The notes below the pieces were generated by a model. That model worked only from the letters and a program-made list of their open reading frames with translations, ran no database searches and had not been told where the DNA came from. Shown piece by piece: positions 1-7,947 of a stretch of 42,566 bases of DNA (position 1 is its first letter; every line of letters starts with the position of its first letter). The translations under genes and the position numbers were made by a program. The stretch comes from a bacterium. GTDB lineage: Bacteria; Patescibacteriota; Microgenomatia; Levybacterales; UBA12049. The stretch lies in NCBI GenBank assembly GCA_021777565.1, contig JAJYDJ010000004.1, positions 98,077-140,642 on the forward strand, read 5' to 3'.

Positions 1-836
1 ATCGCACTCTCAAGCCTCCCCATGGCATTAAGTCTCGGGGCAATAATATGGCCAATTTCATACACATCTATCCGGCTCGGGTCTTCTATCCCTGCTTCTT
101 TGAATAATTCTTGCAGTCCTACGCGTTTGGTTTTTCTCAACGTTGGCAGTCCGTGAAACACTATGGCACGATTGGGGCCACTCAGGGGCATAAGATCAGA
201 GATAGTTGAGAGCGTGAGTAAGTCTAAATACGTCTCTTTTGCAGAAGAATCTAGCGATTGTGCGAGTACCCATCCGACACCAGCGCCACAGATATCCAGT
301 GTATGAATAATGGCATATGCATCAGGAAGTGTATCTGACAGTTCATGGTGATCGGTCACGATCACATCAATGCCGAGGCTATTGGCAAAAGCGACTGCCG
401 GGTGAGCCATGATACCGTTATCGACCGTAATGATCAGACTGCAGTCTTGTAGCTTTTCTTGTTTTTTTATATTCTCAATACCGGCAAGAGACAGTCCATA
501 CCCTTCTTCAGAGCGAAGTGGAATATATGGGTGCACATTGGCACCAAGCCCGTGCAGTGCTTCCCAGAGAATGGCAGTACCGGTGACCCCATCCACATCA
601 TAGTCACCATAAATCACAATAGTTTCTTTTTTCTCTATGGCTTTTTTTATCCTATCCTGTGCCTTTTTGAGTTGGGTGAGATTAACATGCAGTTTCTCAG
701 GAGTTAGATCATCAAGAGTCGGATGCAAGAAATCTGCTTTTTCTGCCTCAGTATTGATATGTCGATTTGCCAAAAGAAGCGGCACAGTGTCACTTATGTG
801 TAAGTTAGATAATTCGTTGAGTATTTTCCATTTCAT
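1..836 (-). CDS. recJ: Single-stranded-DNA-specific exonuclease RecJ (DHH family), N-terminal part, truncated by window edge
   Basis: Manual reverse-strand translation from ATG at 836: MKWKILNELSNLHISDTVPLLLANRH...IVIYGDYDVDGVTGTAILWEAL; the GDYDVDGVT DHH motif is diagnostic. Open to base 1. Confidence 0.9.
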   Translation of the reverse strand, partial: MKWKILNELSNLHISDTVPLLLANRHINTEAEKADFLHPTLDDLTPEKLHVNLTQLKKAQDRIKKAIEKKETIVIYGDYDVDGVTGTAILWEALHGLGANVHPYIPLRSEEGYGLSLAGIENIKKQEKLQDCSLIITVDNGIMAHPAVAFANSLGIDVIVTDHHELSDTLPDAYAIIHTLDICGAGVGWVLAQSLDSSAKETYLDLLTLSTISDLMPLSGPNRAIVFHGLPTLRKTKRVGLQELFKEAGIEDPSRIDVYEIGHIIAPRLNAMGRLESA

Positions 837-862
837 GAATGCTATAATTTTATCAGAGACCT

Positions 863-2227
863 ATGAAATTCACTATTCCAGAACCAGTGATCGCATTATA
901 TACCACACTCGCTGACGCGGGATATGAGGTATATTTGGTCGGAGGATGTGTGAGGGATTTACTGCTTAACCAACAACCAAAAGATTGGGACTTCACGACT
1001 AATGCAACACCTGAGGAGATACTGAAAGTCTTTCCCGATGGATTTTATGATAATGCCTTTGGAACGGTTGGGGTACCACAACAGACTGAAGAGAAAGAAA
1101 TAGTAGAAATTACGACATTTCGAACCGAGCGTGAATATAGTGATAACCGTCACCCCAGCTCAGTGGCCTGGGGGAAAACCATTGAGGAAGATCTTGAAAG
1201 ACGAGACTTCACGATCAATTCTATGGCGCTTCATAAAAAGGACGGAGATTGGGAGCTGATTGACCCTCACCATGGCCAAGAAGATCTAGAGAAACAATTG
1301 GTACGTGCCGTTGGCAATCCTTCAGAGCGCTTTAAAGAAGATGCACTCAGACTCATGCGCGCCGTGCGATTTGCGACACGATTTGGATTTCAAATAGAGA
1401 AAGATACGTGGGACGCCATCAAGACAGATGCCGCACTGCTGCCAATGATAGCCTCGGAGCGTGTCAGAGATGAGCTGATGAAGATACTGGCAACTGACTA
1501 TCCGTATGAAGGGATCATGATGCTTAAAAATGCGGGACTACTGGTCCATATTCTGCCAGAACTTCTGGAAGGGGAGCGCCTCTCACAAGCACGTCCTGGC
1601 AGACATCATATTTATGACGTCTTTGAACACAACGTGTTATCAATGAAACTCTGCCCGAGTACCGATCCGTTGGTACGATTTGCCACGCTGATTCATGACG
1701 TGGGCAAGTCACGGGTCGTGGGGTCAGATCAGAATGGACTGGTGATTTTTTACAATCACGAAGTGATGGGCGCACGTATGGCGTATGAAATCTGCCAACG
1801 TCTGCATTTCTCTAAAGTTGAGAGAGATAAAGTAGTCAAACTCGTCAGATGGCACATGTTTAGTGTGGATGAGCACCAGACGGATGCGGCAATTAGACGA
1901 TTTATCAGACGTGTAGGTGTTGATAATGTACAAGATATTCTTGATCTACGTATTGGAGACAGATTGGGCAGTGGCATACCAGAGCATAAAGCAGAAAGTT
2001 GGAGACTCAAAGAATACAAAGAAAGGATTGCAAAGGAACTTGGTCCAAAACCGTTTAGCATTACTGACATGGCAATTGATGGCAATGACATTATGAAAGA
2101 ACTAAATATCAAACCAGGACCCGAAATTGGGAGAATTCTTAAGACACTTTTTGAAGAAGTAGATGAAGATTTATCTAAAAATACGCGTGAATTCCTGCTT
2201 GAGAGAGTCAAAGAGTTACAAAAATAG
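863..2227 (+). CDS. CCA tRNA nucleotidyltransferase / poly(A) polymerase family with HD domain
   Basis: VYLVGGCVRDLLLNQQPKDWDFTTNATPEEI, RRDFTINSMAL, RFKEDALRLMRAVRFATRFGF, plus HD motif LIHDVGKS. Confidence 0.95.
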   Translation: MKFTIPEPVIALYTTLADAGYEVYLVGGCVRDLLLNQQPKDWDFTTNATPEEILKVFPDGFYDNAFGTVGVPQQTEEKEIVEITTFRTEREYSDNRHPSSVAWGKTIEEDLERRDFTINSMALHKKDGDWELIDPHHGQEDLEKQLVRAVGNPSERFKEDALRLMRAVRFATRFGFQIEKDTWDAIKTDAALLPMIASERVRDELMKILATDYPYEGIMMLKNAGLLVHILPELLEGERLSQARPGRHHIYDVFEHNVLSMKLCPSTDPLVRFATLIHDVGKSRVVGSDQNGLVIFYNHEVMGARMAYEICQRLHFSKVERDKVVKLVRWHMFSVDEHQTDAAIRRFIRRVGVDNVQDILDLRIGDRLGSGIPEHKAESWRLKEYKERIAKELGPKPFSITDMAIDGNDIMKELNIKPGPEIGRILKTLFEEVDEDLSKNTREFLLERVKELQK

Positions 2228-2231
2228 GCAC

Positions 2232-2253
2232 AAAAAAAGCCCCTTGCGGAGCT
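2232..2253 (-). terminator. Candidate intrinsic terminator reading on the minus strand
   Basis: Minus strand AGCTCC-GCAA-GGGGCT (one G-U pair) followed by TTTTTT. Confidence 0.45.
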
Positions 2254-2383
2254 CCCTTTGCATCTCTTGCGAGATATGTCTTATTGCTAAGACTTTTGTA
2301 GTATATCATGTTGCTGATAATCCGTCAACACCTAATTTGATACCACTTGTTATCTCATTATTATTCTTGTTAGAATAAATCAC

Positions 2384-3004
2384 ATGCAAGAAAAACCAAA
2401 ACCACAGTGGATTGTTTTTGACATTGGCGGCGTTCTTTTCGATACGCCAAAAGCTTTGCAGACACTTGCGACCTATGCCGGTGTACCAGTTGATGAACTG
2501 ACAGACTTCTTCACTCAGTCGACACTGGAAGAAGGGGAACTTGGCGAGATAGGCTTTGCTGATGCGTGGCTTGATTACTTCAAAAACTTAGGGATTGAGA
2601 TGGATGCGGAGACCTTCCTGTCTCTCTATATTAGTCCAAATAATTTTGTTCCAGGGACACTGCAACTCGCACAAGATTTACACACTGCCGGATACAAGCT
2701 CGCGACACTGACCAACTCATGGAAGGGGATCATGCAACGGGACGAACAGATTGAGCCACTGAACGTCCTTTTTTCATCAATTATCGACAGCTCAGAAATA
2801 GGACTTCGAAAACCACACCCTGAGATATTCACCTACACCGAGACACTTCTGAGCGCTAAAGGGCCAGAACTTTTCTATATCGATGATGCACCTGCCAATG
2901 TGGAAGAGGGAGAGAAATTTGGCTGGCAGACCTACAAGTACGATTTATCCAGCGATGAGGGCAAAACTGCCAACGAAATCCTGAGGGCACGGCTGTTAGG
3001 CTAG
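2384..3004 (+). CDS. HAD-superfamily hydrolase
   Basis: WIVFDIGGVLFDT (motif I), TLTNSW (motif II), IGLRKPHPEIF (motif III), FYIDDAPANVE (motif IV). Confidence 0.9.
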   Translation: MQEKPKPQWIVFDIGGVLFDTPKALQTLATYAGVPVDELTDFFTQSTLEEGELGEIGFADAWLDYFKNLGIEMDAETFLSLYISPNNFVPGTLQLAQDLHTAGYKLATLTNSWKGIMQRDEQIEPLNVLFSSIIDSSEIGLRKPHPEIFTYTETLLSAKGPELFYIDDAPANVEEGEKFGWQTYKYDLSSDEGKTANEILRARLLG

Positions 3005-3047
3005 TTTGCCAACCAAAGTTGAGGGATGGTATAATAGGGACATACTT

Positions 3048-3121
3048 GCGGGTGTAGTTCAATGGTAGAACACGAGCTTTCCAAGCTTGGTACGAGAGTC
3101 CGATTCTCTTCACCCGCTCCA
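3048..3121 (+). tRNA. tRNA-Gly(TCC), CCA encoded
   Basis: Cloverleaf GCGGGTG-TA-GTTC..GAAC-A-CGAGC-TTTCCAA-GCTTG-..-GAGAG-TCCGATT-CTCTT-CACCCGC-TCCA. Confidence 0.93.
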
Positions 3122-3132
3122 AAATAACCAAG

Positions 3133-4038
3133 TCAAGTTGATTGTCTCTTAATTAGAAACTGTTCGAAGAGTTGCCTGCAGGCAATAACTAGTTCCATCT
3201 CATCAACGATCAACTCTTCAGTACCTCTAAAATCAAATAGAAAACCGCCTTCTTTCTCTTGCCCTGAAAGTTTCCCAGAATGTAAGTAGCTCGATCGTAG
3301 TTCACTGTAAAGCGTCTTAATCTTCGCCACGCCTTGACTAAGTTCATCTCCTGTAAGCAATTCCCTCATTAAATATTCTATCGCTTGCTTCTCACCTGTA
3401 AGTTGATGTGCTAATTTTTTATCGCATACCTCACAAATTGGTTGATTTCGACAATATAGAGGTTCATTAGCTAATTGGTTTATTGCACTTAAAAATAAAG
3501 TCATGTAGAGAGTGTATTTCAGGTGAGGATTGGGTAACTCTCTAAGTTCTAATGCCCAAACGTATGTGTTTAAAGCATTTTCAAGCTTGTCAAAATCCTT
3601 TTTATTCAATCTATGCATGAGATCCACACAGGATTGAACCCTAGCAATATGATTTGGCCTCGATGCGGTCCCGCTGTAGCTTCTATCTGGATAATAAAAA
3701 TTATTGGCACCAAATTTTAAAATCAGATTATCGACAATATCCTCCTGATCAATCTTCACCAGCAATGGATACGTGGGTAAACCTGTTTCCATATAAACCA
3801 CGTTTAATAAACTTTGCAGATTGTTAAACCTATTACCATCATTTAACTCTTTTGTAAGTTCAAGATATATGTAAACTACACTTGTGTCCTGTGTCTGATC
3901 ATTTTTACCACCAAAGATAACTACTTTCTTTTGGTCTGAGCACGGTATTGGGTTAATTTCATAACTAACTTGCTCATTATTAAAAATGTTGAGCGGCAAT
4001 TTAAATAAATACCGCCATAACTCTTTAGTTTCATCCAT
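3133..4038 (-). CDS. Hypothetical protein with HEPN-like (Apea-type) C-terminal region
   Basis: 301 aa; C-terminal LYSELRSSYLHSGKL contains an Rx4H motif in a helical context; CxxC pairs upstream (CRNQPICEVC). Confidence 0.6.
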   Translation of the reverse strand: MDETKELWRYLFKLPLNIFNNEQVSYEINPIPCSDQKKVVIFGGKNDQTQDTSVVYIYLELTKELNDGNRFNNLQSLLNVVYMETGLPTYPLLVKIDQEDIVDNLILKFGANNFYYPDRSYSGTASRPNHIARVQSCVDLMHRLNKKDFDKLENALNTYVWALELRELPNPHLKYTLYMTLFLSAINQLANEPLYCRNQPICEVCDKKLAHQLTGEKQAIEYLMRELLTGDELSQGVAKIKTLYSELRSSYLHSGKLSGQEKEGGFLFDFRGTEELIVDEMELVIACRQLFEQFLIKRQST

Positions 4039-4127
4039 AATAAGTTACTGCTAAAGTGTATGACATCATAAATGTAATTCTGTACCATGAGTATATCACT
4101 CAGAAGAACCCTCGGGATATTTTTATC

Positions 4128-4712
4128 TTACAGCTTCAGTTTATTTTCTTTCCCTTCAAGGAGCCGTTTGATGTTCTCCCGGTGGGAGTAGGCGATGACC
4201 AGCGCTGCAAAGAGAGCATAGCAGGTGAAGACGAGTGAGTGTGTTGCAAGGATCACGATGATGATGACAATACCACTTAAGATGAGGTTGACTAGACTCA
4301 TGAGTTTGGTCGCGTACAGCCCTACGATCCATAACAAAAGGAGCAAAATAAACAAGGGCAGTCCGAGTATCACACTCATCGTCCCCGCATAGGTCGCCGC
4401 ACCTTTCCCCCCCTTAAACTTCAGATATAGGGGAAAGATATGCCCCAACAGTGCTACTGCGGCCACAAGCGCCACAGAGACTTGTGTGTGAAGAAAGAGT
4501 GATGCCAAAAGCACCGGGAGTAATCCTTTCGTGAAATCTAGTAAACCGACCGGTATCGCGTACCAGATACCAAGGGCACGAGAGACATTGGTCGCTCCGA
4601 TATTGCCACTGCCAACTTTCCTGATATCCACCCCGCGAAGCCGACTGATCAGGAGCCCGAAGGGGATTGAGGCGTATAAATATGTTGTGATGAGAAACAC
4701 AATCAAGGCCAT
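4128..4712 (-). CDS. plsY: Glycerol-3-phosphate acyltransferase PlsY
   Basis: YASIPFGLLISRLRGVDIRKVGSGNIGATNVSRALG...GHIFPLYLKFKGGKGAAT, canonical PlsY motifs. Confidence 0.93.
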   Translation of the reverse strand: MALIVFLITTYLYASIPFGLLISRLRGVDIRKVGSGNIGATNVSRALGIWYAIPVGLLDFTKGLLPVLLASLFLHTQVSVALVAAVALLGHIFPLYLKFKGGKGAATYAGTMSVILGLPLFILLLLLWIVGLYATKLMSLVNLILSGIVIIIVILATHSLVFTCYALFAALVIAYSHRENIKRLLEGKENKLKL

Positions 4713-4741
4713 AATTTGTTACAATATACATTGTAGCAAAT

Positions 4742-5635
4742 ATGAATGAACTGACACTCTCCCAACTTCAGTCTATGATTCTCTCAGGATGCGCAAAAGC
4801 CATCACCCATAAAGACCAAACCAACGCTATTAATATTTTCCCTGTTCCAGATAAAGATACTGGGAGCAATATCGCAAGCACTCTCACTGCCGTCCATCAG
4901 ACGCTTGAGAAAAATAATTATCAAACGCTTCCCGAGCTGGTAGAGGAGACTATGCAGGCAGTGTTGGTCGCAGCCGCGGGCAATTCTGGGATCATGATGG
5001 CCAGTTGGCTACAAGGATTTTTACAGGCATTGGACAACAAAGATACCTACACAGCAGAGGACATGCATGTTGCCTTCACACAAGGGCATCTCAAAGCTAC
5101 GCAGTCCGTCGAGACGCCACTGCCAGGGACTATTCTTGATGTCATGTCAGCAGGTGCAACATTTCCGATAGAGTCATCAGTCACAGAAGGATTTGAACAT
5201 ACGATGATTAGGGTCCAGCAAGCACTTTCAGATACTGAGCATCATATGCAGCTTCTTGAGAGTCATCATGTCATCGATGCGGGGGCGCTGGGATGGAGTT
5301 ATTTTTTTGCCGGCATGACTGAGTATGTTTTGTCTAGTCCGGTTGAGTTGTATACCCCAGACATGCAGGTCGTCGGGGATGTGCCACTGACAGAGAGTGC
5401 CAATGTGTATGAAGTTATCGCTATTCTGAGTGAGGTGACTAGCACACGAGAGGAGTTAAAACAAACACTGGAAAGTTTGGGAGATTCCCTGGATATTCTT
5501 ATTACTGATACGGGATGCAAAATGCATATTCACACCAATCAGCCAGACCTGGTCAACGAATTACTTCAGACACTTGGCACCGTGAGTCATACCCAAACAA
5601 CCGATATGCGCACCCAAGTCCACACGTCACTATGA
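4742..5635 (+). CDS. DAK2/DhaL-domain kinase, FakA-like fatty acid kinase
   Basis: NAINIFPVPDKDTGSNIASTLTAV, AAAGNSGIMMASWLQGF, DAGALGWSYFFAGM; overlaps the downstream DegV gene by ATGA. Confidence 0.85.
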   Translation: MNELTLSQLQSMILSGCAKAITHKDQTNAINIFPVPDKDTGSNIASTLTAVHQTLEKNNYQTLPELVEETMQAVLVAAAGNSGIMMASWLQGFLQALDNKDTYTAEDMHVAFTQGHLKATQSVETPLPGTILDVMSAGATFPIESSVTEGFEHTMIRVQQALSDTEHHMQLLESHHVIDAGALGWSYFFAGMTEYVLSSPVELYTPDMQVVGDVPLTESANVYEVIAILSEVTSTREELKQTLESLGDSLDILITDTGCKMHIHTNQPDLVNELLQTLGTVSHTQTTDMRTQVHTSL

Positions 5636-6489
5636 AACACTTAGGCATTCTTGTTGGTACTGATGCTGATCTTCCAGAGGAGCTCGCGAAACAAAACGAG
5701 ATCATGATCTATCCGTTTGCAGTTCACTGGGAAGGACATACAGGGAATATGCAGGATAAAGACGTACTGTATACTGCCATGAGACAACCATCACCAGTGG
5801 GGTCACCACAAACATCCCAACCCGCCCCGCAGGTGTTTCTTGATCACTTTCAGACCCTTCTGAAAACCTATCAGGATATCCTTGTCCTTACTATTTCATC
5901 CGAAGTATCAGGATGTTTTAACAGTGCCAGACAAGCACAACAACAATTACCAGAGATTGAAAGAAATAGAATTCATATTGTTGACTCACAAGCATCCACA
6001 GGCGCTGAAGGGCTTTTGGCACTGAAAGCACGAGAATTAAGCAGAGAAAGGAAAAGCATACAAGAAATCCTGACACTGTTATCACTCTCTCAAGTCAGAC
6101 TTTTTGGTACCTTTGATGATCCCTCATGGGCACAAAAAGGGGGAAGACTGAGTAGTATCCAGGCAACGCTTGTCAGACACATGATCGCTCAGGGATTTCG
6201 TCCCGTTCTGACCCTTAAAAAGGGCCAAATCGCCACCCATAAAATTCAAATGGGCACCAAAGAAAAAGTACCTGCACTGCTTGCTCAGCTCAAAGATGTA
6301 TGTACACCCGAAACATCATTTACCTATGCAATAACGCATGGAGATTGTCCGGACCAAGCAGAAAAGCTTCATGAGCAAATAAAAGTCATGTATCCCAACG
6401 CTAACTGCGCTTATACCAATACGCTTTCGGCAGTCCTTGCCGCACATGTGGGTCCTGATAGTCTTGTGTTATCATTATTGATGCAATAA
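5632..6489 (+). CDS. DegV-family (FakB-like) fatty-acid-binding protein
   Basis: LGILVGTDADLPEELAKQNEI..YPFAVHW, TSQPAPQVFLDHF, SSEVSGCFNSAR, VDSQASTGAEGLLALKA. The track ORF opens at 5515, but ATG at 5632 (overlapping fakA stop) fits the family N-terminus. Confidence 0.88.
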   Translation: MKHLGILVGTDADLPEELAKQNEIMIYPFAVHWEGHTGNMQDKDVLYTAMRQPSPVGSPQTSQPAPQVFLDHFQTLLKTYQDILVLTISSEVSGCFNSARQAQQQLPEIERNRIHIVDSQASTGAEGLLALKARELSRERKSIQEILTLLSLSQVRLFGTFDDPSWAQKGGRLSSIQATLVRHMIAQGFRPVLTLKKGQIATHKIQMGTKEKVPALLAQLKDVCTPETSFTYAITHGDCPDQAEKLHEQIKVMYPNANCAYTNTLSAVLAAHVGPDSLVLSLLMQ

Positions 6490-6495
6490 TACACT

Positions 6496-6561
6496 GTCAT
6501 CCTGAGTGAAACGAAGGATCTCTTTTTAAAATAAGATTCTTCACTCCGTTCAGAATGACAG
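6496..6561. repeat. Imperfect intergenic inverted repeat (MITE/REP-like hairpin)
   Basis: TGTCATCCTGAGTGAAACGAAGGATCT ... AGATTCTTCACTCCGTTCAGAATGACA arms are imperfect reverse complements. Confidence 0.75.
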
Positions 6562-6573
6562 AACTATGTCGAA

Positions 6574-7218
6574 TTGCTTATAACAGTTATGCCTATTCTT
6601 TTTCTTATCATTGGCTACTTACTTGGTTCCTTTCCAACCGCCTATTTTGTCGTAAAAAAGTTTACTGGCAAAGATATCCGTTTTGAAGAGACAGGTAATG
6701 TCGGTGCGATGAATACGGCACGAACCACCGGAAAGTTTTATCTGTTCTTTTTGGTATTTGCCGGTGACGCACTGAAGGGATATCTTGGCGTACTCCTGCC
6801 ACTCATGCTGACTCACCATGACGTGCTATCAGTCACCTTGGGAGGATTTGGGGTAGTCCTGGGGCATTGTTATTCGCTGTATTTTAAAATCAAAGATGGG
6901 AAATTTGCTGGGGGGAAAGCAATTGCTTCACTTTTTGGGATACTCACAGGAGTTCACTTCATACACTTATTTATTCCCTGGGGAGCGGCTATGCTGATCC
7001 CAGTCCTTCTCACGGGTAATTTATTTTTAGGTCAATTTTGTGGAACACTGGCGCTGCCATTGATTGGTTTTTTCTTATTCCCACAATACTTTCTCATGAC
7101 CGTACTTCTGGCAATTCCTGTATTTATCAAACAATGGCCACGTGTCATCCCCATGCTGCAGGGCAAAGAGCCATCATGGTATTTTAAGCCCAAAAAAAGT
7201 ATTACCAATCAAAAATAA
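6574..7218 (+). CDS. PlsY-like membrane acyltransferase, divergent second paralogue
   Basis: GYLLGSFPTAYFVVKKFTGKDIRFEETGNVGAMNTARTTG...VVLGHCYSLYFKIKDGKFAGGKAIAS parallels PlsY motifs. Confidence 0.8.
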   Translation: MLITVMPILFLIIGYLLGSFPTAYFVVKKFTGKDIRFEETGNVGAMNTARTTGKFYLFFLVFAGDALKGYLGVLLPLMLTHHDVLSVTLGGFGVVLGHCYSLYFKIKDGKFAGGKAIASLFGILTGVHFIHLFIPWGAAMLIPVLLTGNLFLGQFCGTLALPLIGFFLFPQYFLMTVLLAIPVFIKQWPRVIPMLQGKEPSWYFKPKKSITNQK

Positions 7219-7221
7219 CCT

Positions 7222-7836
7222 ATGACTACCGATAACTTTACCAAACACACCACCACCGCATCACTCAAACAAATGAAATTTCTGCAGCGTTTCCTCATCG
7301 ATCGTTTTTTAGTCAGACTTATCAGAATTCTCAAGCCACTGAGTGTTAGCTCAATTCTTGATGTTGGCGCCGGGGAGGGATTTACGCTGGCACGACTGGA
7401 AAGGGAAGGGATAGGGGAGAGACGAGAAGGAGTGGAGATACTCGACAGTGCACTTGCACTCGGCAAAAAATTTCATCCCCATATCAAACTCGTAAAAGGC
7501 TCTATTTATGAATTGCCCTATAAAGATAACAGCTGGGATCTGGTCTTATGTACAGAAGTATTAGAGCACTTGGAAGATCCCGAAAAAGCACTTGCAGAGC
7601 TTTTTAGAGTGTCCAAAAAATATATTTTACTCTCAGTCCCCAATGAACCGTGGTTCATGCTCGGGAACTTCCTGCGTGGCAAGAATCTTTCACGCTGGGG
7701 CAATGATATCGAGCATATCAATCACTGGACAGGGCAGAGTTTTATCAGCTTTGTGAAGCGTAATCATAAAAAGGTACGCATCAAGGCAGACTTCCCACTG
7801 CCATGGACCGTCCTGCTTCTTGAGAAGCATAGCTAG
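7222..7836 (+). CDS. Class I SAM-dependent methyltransferase
   Basis: ILDVGAGEGFTLARLEREG (motif I), WDLVLCTEVLEHLEDPEKALAELFRVSKKYILLSVPNEP. Confidence 0.9.
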   Translation: MTTDNFTKHTTTASLKQMKFLQRFLIDRFLVRLIRILKPLSVSSILDVGAGEGFTLARLEREGIGERREGVEILDSALALGKKFHPHIKLVKGSIYELPYKDNSWDLVLCTEVLEHLEDPEKALAELFRVSKKYILLSVPNEPWFMLGNFLRGKNLSRWGNDIEHINHWTGQSFISFVKRNHKKVRIKADFPLPWTVLLLEKHS

Positions 7837-7874
7837 CCTCATTTTTCACAACATGCTACAATACAGGTATCCTT

Positions 7875-7947
7875 GCGCCCATAGCTCAGTGGATAGAGCA
7901 CATCGGTTCTAACGATATGGTCGGGGGTTCGAATCCCTCTGGGCGCA
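7875..7947 (+). tRNA. tRNA-Arg(TCT), no encoded CCA, attachment site of the integrated element
   Basis: GCGCCCA-TA-GCTC..GAGC-A-CATCG-GTTCTAA-CGATA-TGGTC-GGGGG-TTCGAAT-CCCTC-TGGGCGC-A; C-A mismatch at the base of the anticodon stem. Confidence 0.92.

Noticed and set aside
1524-2211. Antisense ORFs within the CCA-transferase gene
   Set aside because: Overlap a confident coding gene; Ser/Leu-rich shadow translation.
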